64,000 nt of DNA from Paracoccus isoporae (GCF_900101865.1 NZ_FNAH01000002.1:186001-250000), one strand, 5' to 3'; positions 15,983-26,598 are shown, counted from the stretch's first letter. Numbers and translations: made by a program. Notes: generated from the sequence alone by a model not told the origin.

Positions 15983-18900
15983 TCAGACGAAATCGGACAT
16001 GTAGAGCGACGAGATATTCGCGATCACCAGATCCTCGCCGAAGCCGTCGAACCGCAACGAATGGTTCGAGTAGCTCCAGCCGTCATCCGACGCGCTGATA
16101 TATCCGTCGAAATTGCTGTCCAGCCACCACAGATTGATCGCGCTGCCATCCGCGTATTTCGCCCCGCTCATCGCGATCTTGTCCAGGCCCCGCTGGAAAT
16201 CCTGAATGCTGGCGGTCCCGGTATCTCGACCGGATGTGGTGAAGACAAAGACATCGGAGCCGGACCCGCCATAAAGCAGGTCGTTGCCGCCCCCGCCCTG
16301 AAGCCGGTCATTGCCCGCCCCGCCATACAGCGTGTCATTCCCCGCGCCGCCGTCGAGATTGTCATTTCCGGCATCGCCATGCAGCAGGTCATTTCCGCCC
16401 AACCCCACGAGGCGGTCATTGCCCGCCCCGCCATACAGCCTGTCATTCCCCGTGCCGCCGTCGAGATTGTCATTTCCACCATCGCCATGCAGCAGGTCAT
16501 TTCCGCCCAACCCCACGAGACGGTCATTGCCGTCCAGCCCTCGCAGAACGTTGTTGGCATTGTTGCCGCCAAGATGGTCGTTGATCTTCGTGCCGGTCAC
16601 GTTCTCCACATTCGAGACCCGGTCGGGCATGCCATCGTAATAGGGGGCCTTGTAGATGATCCCGCGTTCCAGATGGGCCTGGATGCCGTATTTATGCGCC
16701 ATGTAGCCTGACGGGTCATTCATCTGACTGTAATCGATCGTGTCGGTGCCCGCGCCGCCGTCGATGACATCCTTCTCCCACAGCAGATGTTGCAGGATCA
16801 GGTCGTTGCCCGAACCGGCAGAGATGCGGTCGTCATTCGATCCGCCGATCAGCCGGTCATGCCCGTCCCCGCCCTCGATCACATCCTTCCCGTCGCCGCC
16901 ATCCAGGCTGTCATTCCCGGCAGACCCGTAAAGCCGGTCATTGCCGGCGTCGCCGGTCAGCGTGTCATGCCCGCTGCCGCCGTCCAGCGTGTCGTCGCCC
17001 GCCAGCCCCCGCAGGACGTTGTTGACCTGGTTGCCGCGAATGTAATCGGCGATCTTCGTGCCGGTCACATTCTCCACATTCGAGACCCGGTCCGGAATGC
17101 CGTCGTAATAGGGCGCCTTGTTGATGAACCCGCGATCGAGATAGGCTTGGATGCCGTATTTCTTGGCCATGTAACCTGACGGATCGTTCATCTGGCTGTA
17201 ATCGATCGTGTCGGTTCCCGTGCCGCCGTCGATGACATCCTTCTCCCACAGCAGATGTTGCAGGATCAGGTCGTTGCCCGCCCCGGCAAAGATCCGGTCG
17301 TCATTCGAGCCGGCGATCAGCCGGTCATTGCCGCTCTCGCCGTGCAGAACATCCTTGCCGTCACCGCCGTCCAGATTGTCGTTGCCCGAGCCGCCATACA
17401 GCGTGTCATTGCCGGTCCCGCCGAACAGACGGTCATGGCCGTGGCTGCCGTACAGCGTGTCGTTGCCTGTGTCGCCGAAAAGCTGATCATTCCCGGAATG
17501 CCCGACGATCTTGTCGTCGCCGTCGAGACCGCGCAGCACGTTATCCAGATGGTTGCCGCCCAGATAATCCGCGATCTTCGTGCCCGTCACGTTCTCGATA
17601 TTCGACACCGTGTCGCGCATTCCGCCGTAATAGGGGGCCTTGTTGACGTAGCCGCGATCCAGATAGGCCTGGATGCCATATTGCTTCGCCATGTAGCCTG
17701 ACGGATCATTCAGCCGGCCATAGTCGAGCGTGTCGATGCCCGACCCGCCATCGATGACATCCCTCGCCCACAGCAGATGCTGCAGGATCAGGTCGTCCCC
17801 GGCGCCGCCATTGATCCGGTCGTCATTCGCACCGCCGATCAGCCGGTCATCGCCGTCCCCGCCGTCGAGCACATCCTTCCCGTCACCGCCATCCAGCGTG
17901 TCGTTGCCTGCATATCCGTAAAGCCGGTCATTGCCGTCATTTGCCGTCAGCGCATTCGCCGCCCGGTTGCCCTTGATGACATCGTCGCCCGCGCCGGTTT
18001 TCGCATTCTCGATCAGCGAGCGCGCGTCGTCCTTGTATTGCAAGGCGTTGTAGACATGGCCCTTGGCGTAGACGCCCCTGGCGCTGTCGAGCCTGGCGTT
18101 CATGCCATTGCCATCGGCGGTCAGATCGCTCCAGCCGCCGGGCGCCAGGTCAATGGCCTGGTTGCTGTCGAAATTCGAGAAATCATAGGTGTCGACCCCG
18201 TTTCCGTCCCAGATGGTGCGGAAGATGATGCCGGTGTCGTTCTTCTGATCTTCCAGCCTGCCATTGACACGCATCTGACCGTTGGAGTCGAAGCTGTAGA
18301 TGGTGTTCCCGGCGTTGTGATCGAAATTCGCGCCATACATGAATTGCAGCGCCGCGATGTCGGACATCATGTAGGATTGCGGGAAGCTGTTATTCGGGGT
18401 GCGCGCCTTCGTTCCCTCATAGGCCAGATGCGTCATCACGGTGTATTCATAGCCGTTATAGACTCCGGCCGTCCCGAACCCGCCATGATTCTGAAACGCG
18501 TGCGAGAGGCCAAGCGCGTGGCCGAGTTCGTGCATCGAAACCTTGGACGCCCAGTTCCCGACGATCGGGCCGCGATTGTCGGGGCCCATGAAGATATCGC
18601 CGCCGGCCGCGTTATCATGGGGGTAGTAGGCGGAGGCCGAACTGCCGGGCGCCGGTTTTGCGTTGCCGATCCTGATGGTGGCTTCGCGCACGGAAACGGC
18701 AGTGTCGCCGCCTGACGTCAATTCCGAGAATGTCAGATTGGTGTAGTCCGAAACCTCATCGATATATTTCGTGAACATCTCCTTCTGACGCGCAGTGGCA
18801 GGCTCCACACCCTTCTTCAGTGCATAGGGGTGATACTGGGAAATATCGGTCGGGAAGGCGTAGGTCAGATGCGGCTCGGCCCATTTGACGCCGGACAGGA

Positions 18901-19009
18901 CACCGTCAACGATGCTCGTCCCGGTCTTTTCGGAAAAGCTCTGAGCGCGCGTCCTGCCGTAATCCAGGGCCTGCCCGGCCTGACGTCCCGTGGTTCTCGC
19001 TGCGCACAT
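15983..19009 (-). CDS. serralysin-type (M10B) zinc metalloprotease with RTX repeats
   Basis: 1008 residues, about twice the length of a classical serralysin. The N-terminal third is a metzincin protease: the zinc motif is H160[10 protein letters not shown]170 with catalytic Glu161. The Met-turn reads YTVM192THL, so the usual Tyr two residues after Met (SIMSY) is His here. From about residue 330 the protein is built of calcium-binding GGxGxDxLx nonapeptides interleaved with three long similar modules. The C-terminus ([18 protein letters not shown] onward) resembles type I secretion signals. There is no cleavable signal peptide and no type I exporter in the window, so a remote exporter is implied. 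GAGGGGTGAG precedes the start. Confidence 0.9.
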   Translation of the reverse strand: MCAARTTGRQAGQALDYGRTRAQSFSEKTGTSIVDGVLSGVKWAEPHLTYAFPTDISQYHPYALKKGVEPATARQKEMFTKYIDEVSDYTNLTFSELTSGGDTAVSVREATIRIGNAKPAPGSSASAYYPHDNAAGGDIFMGPDNRGPIVGNWASKVSMHELGHALGLSHAFQNHGGFGTAGVYNGYEYTVMTHLAYEGTKARTPNNSFPQSYMMSDIAALQFMYGANFDHNAGNTIYSFDSNGQMRVNGRLEDQKNDTGIIFRTIWDGNGVDTYDFSNFDSNQAIDLAPGGWSDLTADGNGMNARLDSARGVYAKGHVYNALQYKDDARSLIENAKTGAGDDVIKGNRAANALTANDGNDRLYGYAGNDTLDGGDGKDVLDGGDGDDRLIGGANDDRINGGAGDDLILQHLLWARDVIDGGSGIDTLDYGRLNDPSGYMAKQYGIQAYLDRGYVNKAPYYGGMRDTVSNIENVTGTKIADYLGGNHLDNVLRGLDGDDKIVGHSGNDQLFGDTGNDTLYGSHGHDRLFGGTGNDTLYGGSGNDNLDGGDGKDVLHGESGNDRLIAGSNDDRIFAGAGNDLILQHLLWEKDVIDGGTGTDTIDYSQMNDPSGYMAKKYGIQAYLDRGFINKAPYYDGIPDRVSNVENVTGTKIADYIRGNQVNNVLRGLAGDDTLDGGSGHDTLTGDAGNDRLYGSAGNDSLDGGDGKDVIEGGDGHDRLIGGSNDDRISAGSGNDLILQHLLWEKDVIDGGAGTDTIDYSQMNDPSGYMAHKYGIQAHLERGIIYKAPYYDGMPDRVSNVENVTGTKINDHLGGNNANNVLRGLDGNDRLVGLGGNDLLHGDGGNDNLDGGTGNDRLYGGAGNDRLVGLGGNDLLHGDAGNDNLDGGAGNDTLYGGAGNDRLQGGGGNDLLYGGSGSDVFVFTTSGRDTGTASIQDFQRGLDKIAMSGAKYADGSAINLWWLDSNFDGYISASDDGWSYSNHSLRFDGFGEDLVIANISSLYMSDFV
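16540..17800 (-). repeat. three internal modules in the RTX protease
   Basis: Three copies of a module of about 90 residues run ILQHLLW, DVIDGG, a DTxDY segment, NDPSGYMA, YGIQAxLxRG, KAPYY, a VSNxENVTGTK block, then NVLRGL. The DNA landmark CATGTA(G/A)CCTGACGG occurs at 17690, 17168 and 16700, giving periods of 522 and 468 bases (174 and 156 residues); the difference comes from the number of RTX nonapeptides between modules. This indicates recent tandem duplication within the gene. Confidence 0.85.
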
Positions 19010-19248
19010 GGCTCACCCCTCGCAATGGCATCCGGTTCAATCGTCGCGGACATGCAATAGGGGGCCGAAATCAAACAATCAAAAGCAATTCAAATAGACA
19101 GTTAACGCGGTAAGGATGCTGGGTGGGTGGCGGGTATCAGCGGCCGAAAACGCGTCGTCGTCAGCCTATTGCATAGACGCCGTGCCGCTTTGCTGATGCC
19201 CCTTGGAAGGGCTTCATCGAACTGGGATCGCGCGAATGTCTGAATTAT

Positions 19249-19324
<76 letters not shown>

Positions 19325-19418
19325 ACCGGAGGTCTGCTTCGGCGCGCGGCGCCGCTGCGTGGGGGGTCTATATGGGGTCGGGTGGCGGCGCGCAAGCGGA
19401 AATTTGGGCGGGCCTCCG

Positions 19419-19447
19419 AAAAAGAAAAACGGGGCCGTGCGGCCCCG
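19419..19447 (-). terminator. intrinsic terminator after the DoxX gene
   Basis: On the minus strand a GGGGCC/GGCCCC stem with a 4-base loop, extended by a C-G pair, is followed by TTTTTCTTTTT. It lies 24 bases beyond the DoxX stop. Confidence 0.8.
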
Positions 19448-19471
19448 CCTGCGTCCCCGGTCGGACCGCGT

Positions 19472-19870
19472 TCAGCGGTCGCGGTTCAGCTTCGCGTCCA
19501 GGCTCCACGGGCCCGGGCCGGCGAAGACGATATAGAGGAAGATGAAGCAATACAGGATCGCCGCATCACCGCCGTTCAGCGCCGGAACCGGGTGCTGCGG
19601 CGCGTGCGCCAGCCAGTAGGCGAAGGCCATCAGCCCCGAGAGCACGAAGGCCACCGGGCGCGAGAATAGCCCGACGATCAGCAGCGCGCCACCGATCAGC
19701 TCCAGCATGCCGGCGATCCAGAACCGTGACATGATCTCGGGAAAGGCGCGGTCGCTGGCCGGGATGCCCAGGATCTTCTGGGTGCCGTGGGCCATGAAGA
19801 TGAGCGCCGAGACGATGCGTAGCACGCTGCGCATCTGGGGCGCGAAACTCTCGAGTCTGGTGTAGGTCAA
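19472..19870 (-). CDS. DoxX family membrane protein
   Basis: 132 residues with four hydrophobic segments. The signature SALIFMAHGTQKILGIP near the N-terminus and GMLELIGGALLIVGLFSRPVAFVLS in the middle identify the DoxX/DUF417-like family of small inner-membrane proteins, which have been linked to quinone- or thiol-related redox processes. The start is taken as TTG at 19870 because GGGAG lies six bases upstream and the resulting N-terminus (TYTRLESFAP) resembles relatives; the ATG at 19834 is the alternative. It forms a minus-strand unit ending at an intrinsic terminator. Confidence 0.82.
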   Translation of the reverse strand: MTYTRLESFAPQMRSVLRIVSALIFMAHGTQKILGIPASDRAFPEIMSRFWIAGMLELIGGALLIVGLFSRPVAFVLSGLMAFAYWLAHAPQHPVPALNGGDAAILYCFIFLYIVFAGPGPWSLDAKLNRDR

Positions 19871-19937
19871 TGAGCGTCTCCCTGCTCTGAACGGTTGGGT
19901 CCAGGGCAGGGATAGCGGCGATTGGTTGCAGTTGCAA

Positions 19938-20258
19938 TCAATCTTCGTCTTCGGTGGTCCGGTCCGCGATGTCGTCGAGCGAGACGTCGTCGTCATCGTC
20001 GTCATCTTCCAGCAGATCGTCCTCGATGTCGCCGGAGTCGTCGTCATCGATCTCGTCTTCGATCAGATTGTCGTTCTGATCCTCGTCCTTCGCGGCGGTC
20101 TTTTCGGAGACCAGCGTGCGGGCGCGGCCCGAGGCCAGGCTCTCCAGCGTCATTTCCGCCCCGCAGGCCGGGCAGGTCATCGGATCGTTCTGCAGGTCGT
20201 AAAAACGCGACCCGCAATGCGGGCAGAGGCGTTTCGTGCCCCATTCCTCTTTGGGCAT
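19938..20258 (-). CDS. TIGR02300-type zinc-ribbon protein with acidic tail
   Basis: 106 residues. The N-terminal third is a zinc ribbon (CPHCGSRFYDL then CPACGAEM) and the remainder is extremely acidic, with a run of aspartates. This is the alphaproteobacterial TIGR02300/FYDLN-acid family of unknown function, recognised by the FYDLN-like motif after the second Cys pair. It is cytoplasmic. The acidic tail could mimic nucleic acid or chelate cations, but that is speculation. It is divergent from the YgjP-like gene. Confidence 0.88.
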   Translation of the reverse strand: MPKEEWGTKRLCPHCGSRFYDLQNDPMTCPACGAEMTLESLASGRARTLVSEKTAAKDEDQNDNLIEDEIDDDDSGDIEDDLLEDDDDDDDVSLDDIADRTTEDED

Positions 20259-20336
20259 GGTATTCTCCTTACGCCGCGGTTAGGTAAATCCGCGTCCCCC
20301 TGCCACAAGCCCATGAGGCTGTAAAGACCTATCCGC

Positions 20337-21026
20337 ATGGCGCGTTCGGAACTGATCAGGATCGACGATATCGCGGTGACGGTGCGGCGCAATGCGCGGG
20401 CCCGGCGGATGACGCTGCGCGTGTCGCGCCAGGGCGGCGCGGTGGCGCTGACGCTGCCACGGCAGATGAGCCTGGAGGCGGGGCGGCGCTTCGTCGAATC
20501 AAAGTCGGACTGGCTGCGCCGGACGCTGGCCGCGATGCCCGAACCGGCGGTGGTGGTCGAGGGCGCACATCTTCCGGTTGCGGGGCAGGCGCTGCGGCTA
20601 TGCGCCCTGCCGGTCCGGCGGGTGCAGATGGGTGATGGGGTGCTGGCGGTGCCGCAGGGCAAGCCGATGGGCCCGGTGGTGCAGGCCTGGCTGAAGGCGC
20701 GCGCCCATGCCGCATTGCGCGAGGCGGTGGACCGTCATGCCGCGCGTCTCGAAAAGCGGCCGAGCGCGCTGACGCTGCGCGATACGCGCTCTCGATGGGG
20801 AAGCTGCACCGCCGACGGAAGGCTGATGTTTTCCTGGCGGCTGGCGATGGCGCCTTACGATGTGCTCGATTACGTGGCCGCGCATGAGGTGGCGCATCTG
20901 GCGCATATGGATCACTCGCCGCGGTTCTGGGCGCAGGTCGGGGCGCTGATGCCGGGCTATGAGGTGCCGCGCGGATGGCTCAAGCAGCACGGGGCCGAAT
21001 TGCAGGCCTGGCGTTTCAAGGATTGA
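20337..21026 (+). CDS. YgjP-like M48-type metallopeptidase domain protein (DUF45)
   Basis: 229 residues. The DUF45/YgjP family is identified by LRDTRSRWGSCTADGRLMFSWRL followed by the zinc motif HEVAHLAHMDHSPRFW, in which HEVAH gives two ligands and the downstream His-Ser-Pro-x-Phe-Trp is family-specific. These soluble proteins are predicted zinc proteases; E. coli YgjP is the reference and its substrate is not established. No strong ribosome site is seen before the ATG at 20337. A GntR regulator follows 31 bases later on the same strand. Confidence 0.88.
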   Translation: MARSELIRIDDIAVTVRRNARARRMTLRVSRQGGAVALTLPRQMSLEAGRRFVESKSDWLRRTLAAMPEPAVVVEGAHLPVAGQALRLCALPVRRVQMGDGVLAVPQGKPMGPVVQAWLKARAHAALREAVDRHAARLEKRPSALTLRDTRSRWGSCTADGRLMFSWRLAMAPYDVLDYVAAHEVAHLAHMDHSPRFWAQVGALMPGYEVPRGWLKQHGAELQAWRFKD

Positions 21027-21057
21027 CCGCGGCGCGGCTTGTGATCACAAGACCGGC

Positions 21058-21714
21058 ATGAGCGCCGCCCGCCCCACCGATCCCGCCGCCCATGAGCGGC
21101 TCTACCGCAATCTGCGCGGCCGGATCCTGGTGGGCGAGTTGCCGCCGGGCCAGGCGCTGACCCTGCGCGGGATTGCCGGGGAATACGGCGTCTCGGTGAC
21201 ACCGGCGCGCGAGGCGGTGCGTAGGCTCGCGGCGGAAGGGGCGCTGACGCTGTCCGCCTCGGGGCGGGTGACGACGCCGGAATTGTCCGTCGAGCGGATC
21301 GAGGAGCTGGCGGCCCTGCGCGCGCTGATCGAGCCGGAGCTGGCCTCGCGCGCCCTGCCGCGCGCGCATTTCGCCCTGATCGACCGGCTCAGCGCGATCA
21401 ATAACGCCATCGCCGAGGCGGTGATGCGCCATGATGCGGTGGGCTATATCCGCAGCAACCTGGATTTCCACCGCACGCTCTACCTGCGCGCCCAGGCCCC
21501 GGCGATGCTGGCCATCGTGGAAACCGTCTGGCTGCAGCTTGGCCCCACGATGCGGGCGCTTTACGGGCGGGTGCAGCGCAACGATCCGCCGCGACATCAC
21601 CGGATGATTATCGCCGCGCTGAAGGCGGGGGACGAGCCGGCGCTGCGCCTGTCGATCCGGGCCGATGTGACCCACGGGCTGCGCCATCTGACGACCGAAA
21701 CCGCTGCCCGGTAA
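21058..21714 (+). CDS. GntR-family transcriptional regulator (FadR/FCD subfamily)
   Basis: 218 residues. An N-terminal winged helix (about 10-75, with LRGIAGEYGVSVTPAREAVRRLAAEGAL) is followed by an all-helical FCD ligand domain (about 80-215) that retains a metal/ligand pattern in NLDFHRTLY and a later HHRMI. The start at 21058 is chosen because upstream residues are not family-like. Targets are unknown: the neighbours are a YgjP-like gene upstream and argS downstream, neither an obvious target, so it probably acts elsewhere. Confidence 0.88.
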   Translation: MSAARPTDPAAHERLYRNLRGRILVGELPPGQALTLRGIAGEYGVSVTPAREAVRRLAAEGALTLSASGRVTTPELSVERIEELAALRALIEPELASRALPRAHFALIDRLSAINNAIAEAVMRHDAVGYIRSNLDFHRTLYLRAQAPAMLAIVETVWLQLGPTMRALYGRVQRNDPPRHHRMIIAALKAGDEPALRLSIRADVTHGLRHLTTETAAR

Positions 21715-21780
21715 GCCCGGAGCCGTTGACCTTTGGTGGCGGGCGGGGCTATCGCAGGCGGGAACAAGCGGAAGATGAAG

Positions 21781-23526
21781 ATGAACCTGTTTGCCGAAAT
21801 TCGCGGCGTCGTTCTGGACGCGCTGAACGCCATGGCCGGGGCCGGAGAGCTGCCCGCCGGGCTGGACCTGAAAAACGTCACAGTCGAGCCGCCGCGCGAT
21901 CCGGCGCATGGCGACATGGCGACGAATGCGGCGATGGTGCTGGCCAAGCCCGCCGGCGCGAAGCCGCGCGACATTGCCGAGACGCTGGCCCTGCGCCTGA
22001 CCGCCGATCCGCGCATCACCGCCGCCGACGTGGCCGGGCCGGGTTTCATCAATCTGCGGCTTGACCCGGCGGCGTGGCACGGGGTGGTGAAGGACGCGTT
22101 GCGCGCGCCGGACGGCTTCGGGCGCTCAGGCATGGGGCAGGGGGTCAGGGTGAATGTCGAATTCGTCTCGGCCAACCCGACCGGCCCGATGCATGTCGGC
22201 CATACCCGCGGCGCGGTGTTCGGCGACGCGCTTGCCAGCCTGCTGGATTTCGCAGGCTACGACGTCACGCGCGAATACTACATCAACGATGGCGGGGCGC
22301 AGGTCGATGTTCTGGCCCGCTCTGCCTATGAGCGGTATCGCGAGGCGAATGGCCAGACACCTGTGATCGCGGACGGGCTCTATCCCGGCGACTATCTGAA
22401 GCCGGTCGGTGAGGCGCTGAAGGAGAAATACGGCGACAGCCTGCTCGACCGGCCGGAAGAGGACTGGCTGCCCGAATTCCGCGAATTCGCCACCGAGGCC
22501 ATGCTGCAGATGATCCGCGAGGATCTGGCGCTGCTGAATATCACGATGGACGTCTACTCCTCGGAGAAGGCGCTCTATGGCTCGGGCCGGATCGAGGCCG
22601 CGATCGAGCGGTTGCGCGCGGCCGGGCTGATCTATGAAGGCGTGCTGGAGCCGCCAAAGGGCAAGCTGCCCGATGATTGGGAGGCGCGGGAACAGACGCT
22701 GTTCCGCTCCACCGATCACGGCGATGACCAGGATCGGGCGGTGATGAAATCGGACGGAAGCTGGACCTATTTCGCGCCCGATATCGCCTATCACTGGGAC
22801 AAGATCGACCGCGGCTTCGATCAGTTGATCGACGTGTTCGGTGCCGATCACGGCGGCTATGTCAAGCGGATGAACGCGGCGGTCAAGGCGCTGTCGAACG
22901 GCCGCGTGCCGCTCGATGTCAAGCTGATCCAGTTGGTGAAGCTGTTCAGGAATGGCGAGCCGTTCAAGATGTCGAAGCGCGCCGGCACCTTCATCACCCT
23001 GCGCGATGTGGTCGAACAGGCCGGGCGCGACGTGACCCGCTTCCACATGCTGACGCGCAAGAACGATGCGCCGCTGGATTTCGACTTCGCCAAGGTGCTG
23101 GAACAATCGAAGGACAATCCGGTCTGGTATGTCCAATACGCCTCGGCGCGGGTGCATTCTGTGATGAAGCGCGCCGCCGAGATGGGCATCGACCTGTCCG
23201 ACGCGGCGCTTGCGCAGGCGGATCTGGCACGGCTGGATCACCCGGCCGAGATGGAGCTGATCCGCAAGCTGGCCGAATATCCCCGCCTGATCGAGGCCGC
23301 GGCCGCCGCGCATGAGCCGCACCGCGTGGCGTTCTACCTCTATGACCTGGCCGGCAGCCTGCATTCGCTGTGGAATCGCGGCAATGACGATCACGCGCTG
23401 CGCTTCATCCAGGACGGAGATGCAGAGGCCACGGCGGCAAAAATTGCGCTGCTGCGTGCCGTTGGCGTTGTCATTTCGTCAGGTCTTGCTATTCTTGGGG
23501 TGACTCCGGCCAAGGAAATGCGCTGA
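21781..23526 (+). CDS. argS: arginine-tRNA ligase
   Basis: 581 residues, class I synthetase. The N-terminal Add-1 domain is followed by the HIGH motif as HVGH within [19 protein letters not shown], and the KMSKS equivalent is [13 protein letters not shown]; the C-terminal DALR-type anticodon-binding domain contains [14 protein letters not shown]. It charges tRNA-Arg with arginine in the cytoplasm. The ATG at 21781 is preferred over 21775 because GGAAG lies six bases before it. It is followed by SPOR, nagZ and scpAB genes on the same strand, a common alphaproteobacterial order. Confidence 0.96.
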   Translation: MNLFAEIRGVVLDALNAMAGAGELPAGLDLKNVTVEPPRDPAHGDMATNAAMVLAKPAGAKPRDIAETLALRLTADPRITAADVAGPGFINLRLDPAAWHGVVKDALRAPDGFGRSGMGQGVRVNVEFVSANPTGPMHVGHTRGAVFGDALASLLDFAGYDVTREYYINDGGAQVDVLARSAYERYREANGQTPVIADGLYPGDYLKPVGEALKEKYGDSLLDRPEEDWLPEFREFATEAMLQMIREDLALLNITMDVYSSEKALYGSGRIEAAIERLRAAGLIYEGVLEPPKGKLPDDWEAREQTLFRSTDHGDDQDRAVMKSDGSWTYFAPDIAYHWDKIDRGFDQLIDVFGADHGGYVKRMNAAVKALSNGRVPLDVKLIQLVKLFRNGEPFKMSKRAGTFITLRDVVEQAGRDVTRFHMLTRKNDAPLDFDFAKVLEQSKDNPVWYVQYASARVHSVMKRAAEMGIDLSDAALAQADLARLDHPAEMELIRKLAEYPRLIEAAAAAHEPHRVAFYLYDLAGSLHSLWNRGNDDHALRFIQDGDAEATAAKIALLRAVGVVISSGLAILGVTPAKEMR

Positions 23527-23589
23527 CAAAAGTGCCTGGCCGGTTTCGGGCAGTAATCAACAGCCGGTCAACCGGCAGGCAGGCATCGT

Positions 23590-24720
23590 ATGGCAGTAAC
23601 CGATTTCGGCTCGCGCCGGTTCATGGAGTCCGCGCCGCGCCAGGCGCGTGAATACCAGTATCAGCACCAGGCGCAGGCCCAGGACGAGTATGACGAGGAG
23701 TATGGCTGGTACGAGGACGACCAGCCCTACCCGGAGGACCATCCCGAAAGCATCGGCGCGCGCCTTGGGCGGTTGACGCATTACCTGGGGGCGCTCGTCT
23801 CGGTCGTTCTGCTGATCGGGCTCGTGGTCTGGGGCTACAAGCTGGTGGCGCGCGACGTCTCCGGCGTGCCGGTGATCCGGGCCGTTCAGGGCGATGCCCG
23901 CACCGCACCGGACGATCCGGGCGGCGATCTGGCGCGCAATGGCGGGCTGTCGGTGAACGAAGTCGCGGCCGGCGTGAGCGTGCCGCCCAATGCCGAGATT
24001 GCCATCGCTCCCGCGCCGACCGGGCTGGAGGAGGACGATGTCGCGATGGGCGAGCTGGCCGATCCGGCGGCACTCGACGCCATGGCCGAACAGGTGCCAC
24101 TGAGCATGCCCGAAAGGCCGGTGATTGCCGTGGCCGACGCCGAAGCTGCGGCCGGTCTGGCTGCCGGACTGATCGCCGAGGAGCCCACCGATCTTGCCGC
24201 GCTCGGCATCGTCGGGGAGGGCGAGGATGCGACGCTGATCGGCGCCGAGATGCAGGACGAGTCGATGGCAGACGCCGCACCGGCGATCTCCGCCCCGCGC
24301 CCTGCGCCGCGCCCGGCCAGTGTCGCCGCCCGCGCCCAATCCGCGCCCGCCGCGACCGAGGCCACGCAGACGGCCGAGGCAGAGACCGAAACCCCGGCCG
24401 AGCGCCCGGCGATCGAGCAGGCCGTGGCCGAAGCCGTAGCCGAGGCACCGCCGCCTGCGCAGGTCTCCTCCGGCTCGCCGCTGGTTCAGATCGGTGCCTT
24501 CGATTCCGACGGCATCGCCAACAGCGAATGGGGCCGGATCTCGGGCCGGTTCTCCTCGCTCTTCTCGGGCAAGTCGCCGGTGGTGCAGACGACCGAGCGC
24601 AATGGCCGCACCTTCTACCGGCTGCGCGTCGCGGGCTTCGAATCGCGCGACGACGCGCGCCGGTTCTGCGCCGCGCTTCTGGCCGAAGGCACGGATTGCT
24701 ACCCCGCCACGGCGCAGTAA
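23590..24720 (+). CDS. SPOR-domain cell-envelope protein
   Basis: 376 residues. A cytoplasmic N-terminus rich in Gln, Tyr and Asp is followed by a single membrane helix (about 66-87), a long low-complexity Ala/Pro/Glu periplasmic linker, and a C-terminal SPOR domain (about 300-376) with LVQIGAFDS at its first strand and FYRLRVAGFESRDDARRFC at the end. SPOR domains bind denuded peptidoglycan at the septum, so a division role is likely. NagZ starts at the very next base after the stop, matching a cell-wall theme. Confidence 0.88.
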   Translation: MAVTDFGSRRFMESAPRQAREYQYQHQAQAQDEYDEEYGWYEDDQPYPEDHPESIGARLGRLTHYLGALVSVVLLIGLVVWGYKLVARDVSGVPVIRAVQGDARTAPDDPGGDLARNGGLSVNEVAAGVSVPPNAEIAIAPAPTGLEEDDVAMGELADPAALDAMAEQVPLSMPERPVIAVADAEAAAGLAAGLIAEEPTDLAALGIVGEGEDATLIGAEMQDESMADAAPAISAPRPAPRPASVAARAQSAPAATEATQTAEAETETPAERPAIEQAVAEAVAEAPPPAQVSSGSPLVQIGAFDSDGIANSEWGRISGRFSSLFSGKSPVVQTTERNGRTFYRLRVAGFESRDDARRFCAALLAEGTDCYPATAQ

Positions 24721-25716
24721 ATGACCACGGCGGCGATTTTCGGGCTCCTGGGCACCGAACTGACGCGGGCCGAGCGGGATTTCTTTCGCTCGGCCGATCC
24801 TTGGGGCTTCATCCTGTTTGCCCGCAACGTGGACAGCCCCGACCAGCTTCGCCGCCTGACCGGCGATCTGCGCGACGCTGTCGGGCGCGAGGCGATCGTC
24901 ACCATCGACCAGGAGGGCGGCCGGGTGCAGCGGATGCGCGCCCCGCATTGGGCCGAATGGGCCCCGCCGCTGGAGGATGCCCAATTGGGCCCGCAGGCGC
25001 TGCGGCTGCGCTCTCACCTGATCGGGCAGGAATTGCGGGCGGTGGGCATTGACAGCAATTGCGCCCCGACGCTCGACATCGCCTCGGACGAGACCCATTC
25101 CTTCCTGCAAAACCGCTGCCTCGGCCGGGACGTTGAAACCGTGGTGGCCAATGGCCGCGCGGTGGCGGACGGGTTGCTGGCGGCCGGGGTGGTCCCGATC
25201 ATGAAGCACATGCCGGGCCATGGCCGCGCGCAAGTGGACAGCCACAAGGAAACCCCCCGCGTCACCGCCACGCGGGAGGCGCTGATGCAAAGCGATTTCG
25301 CGACGTTCCGGGCCTTGAATGACCTGCCGATGGGGATGACGGCGCATATCCGCTTCTCCGAGATCGACGACGCGCCGGCCACCGCATCGGCGCGGATGAT
25401 CGGCGTGATCCGCGACGAGATCGGCTTTGACGGGCTGCTGATGACCGACGACATTTCGATGAACGGGCTGACGGGCAGCATCGCCGCGCGCAGCGCCGCG
25501 GCGATCCGGGCCGGCTGCGATCTGGTGCTGCACTGCCACGGCCAGATGGATGAGATGGAGGCGGTCACGGCCGAGGCGGGGCAGATGAGCGACGCCGCAC
25601 TCCGCCGCGGGGAAGCCGCGCTCAGCGCCCGCCGCACGCCGGAGGAGATCCCGGCCGCGGCGCTTTTGGCCGAATACCGGGCCGCAGGCGGGCGGGTTGA
25701 CTGGCCGCACGCTTGA
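24721..25716 (+). CDS. nagZ: beta-N-acetylhexosaminidase, GH3
   Basis: 331 residues. The NagZ signature KHMPGHGRAQVDSHKETPRV carries the catalytic His/Asp pair, and the nucleophile Asp lies in MTDDISMNGL. The enzyme removes N-acetylglucosamine from recycled anhydromuropeptides in the cytoplasm. The start abuts the SPOR gene stop without any gap. Followed 51 bases later by scpA, the order argS-SPOR-nagZ-scpA-scpB is conserved in Rhodobacteraceae as I know them. Confidence 0.94.
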   Translation: MTTAAIFGLLGTELTRAERDFFRSADPWGFILFARNVDSPDQLRRLTGDLRDAVGREAIVTIDQEGGRVQRMRAPHWAEWAPPLEDAQLGPQALRLRSHLIGQELRAVGIDSNCAPTLDIASDETHSFLQNRCLGRDVETVVANGRAVADGLLAAGVVPIMKHMPGHGRAQVDSHKETPRVTATREALMQSDFATFRALNDLPMGMTAHIRFSEIDDAPATASARMIGVIRDEIGFDGLLMTDDISMNGLTGSIAARSAAAIRAGCDLVLHCHGQMDEMEAVTAEAGQMSDAALRRGEAALSARRTPEEIPAAALLAEYRAAGGRVDWPHA

Positions 25717-25767
25717 CACGGGCGCGGGCAGCGCGGATTCTGCGCCCCTGAACCCGAAGAGGCCCGT

Positions 25768-26598
25768 TTGACCGACAAAGTCACCCCGCTGCGTCCCCGA
25801 CACCGCACGCCGCCCGCGCCCCTGCCGCTGGAGGTCGCCACGGCCGTCGAGGAGCGGCGCGCGGAGGAGGCGCTGATCGTCGATGTGGACGGGTATGAAG
25901 GGCCGCTGGATCTGCTGCTGACGCTGGCGCGGACCCAGAAGGTCGATCTGATGCAGGTCTCGATCCTGCAACTGGCCGAGCAATATCTGGGTTTCGTCGA
26001 GGAAGCCCGGCAATTGCGGATCGAGCTGGCCGCAGATTACCTGGTCATGGCGGCCTGGCTGGCCTTTCTGAAATCGCGCCTTCTGCTGCCACCCGACCCG
26101 GAGGAGGACGGCCCCTCGGCCGAGGATCTGGCCGCGCATCTGGCCTTTCAGCTCGAACGGCTGGACGCGATGCGCAAGGCTGCGGCCCGGCTGATGGGGC
26201 GCGACCGTCTGGGGCAGAGCCGGTTTCTGCGCGGCATGCCCGAACAGATCGCCCGGCGGCGCAGCGTGACCTTCGAGGTCGGGCTGATCGATCTGATGCG
26301 CGCCTATGCGCGGCTCAAGACCCGCGACGAGTTCCGGCCCTATGCGTTCGACCGCAAGAATGTGTTCACCATGGAGCAGGCGCTTGAAAGGGTGCGCGGG
26401 CTGATCGGCTTTGCCGGGGAGTGGACGGCGCTGTCGGAGTTCCTGCCCGATGGCTGGGGCAGCGGCGAACGCGGCCGCTCCGCCACCGCGGCCACCTTTG
26501 CCGCGACGCTGGAACTGGCCCGCGAAGGCAAGCTGGAGATCCGGCAGGACGCCACCTTCGCCCCCATCACGCTGCGCCGCAAGCCGGGGGCGGAATGA
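25768..26598 (+). CDS. scpA: segregation and condensation protein A
   Basis: 276 residues, starting at a TTG codon (25768) after a GAAGAGG-like ribosome site. ScpA features are DGYEGPLDLLLTLARTQKVDLMQVSI near the N-terminus and VTFEVGLIDLMRAYARL toward the C-terminal winged helix. It is the kleisin that bridges SMC heads and recruits ScpB during chromosome condensation. Its stop overlaps the scpB start (ATGA at 26595). Confidence 0.93.
   Translation: MTDKVTPLRPRHRTPPAPLPLEVATAVEERRAEEALIVDVDGYEGPLDLLLTLARTQKVDLMQVSILQLAEQYLGFVEEARQLRIELAADYLVMAAWLAFLKSRLLLPPDPEEDGPSAEDLAAHLAFQLERLDAMRKAAARLMGRDRLGQSRFLRGMPEQIARRRSVTFEVGLIDLMRAYARLKTRDEFRPYAFDRKNVFTMEQALERVRGLIGFAGEWTALSEFLPDGWGSGERGRSATAATFAATLELAREGKLEIRQDATFAPITLRRKPGAE

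Noticed and set aside
16260-17960. Regularly spaced short repeats resembling a CRISPR array
   Set aside because: They encode in-frame RTX calcium-binding nonapeptides of the metalloprotease; spacing is 27 bases and there are no unique spacers or cas genes.
23557-26139. 860-residue minus-strand frame
   Set aside because: Antisense shadow of the SPOR, nagZ and scpA genes, all of which have clear motifs on the plus strand.
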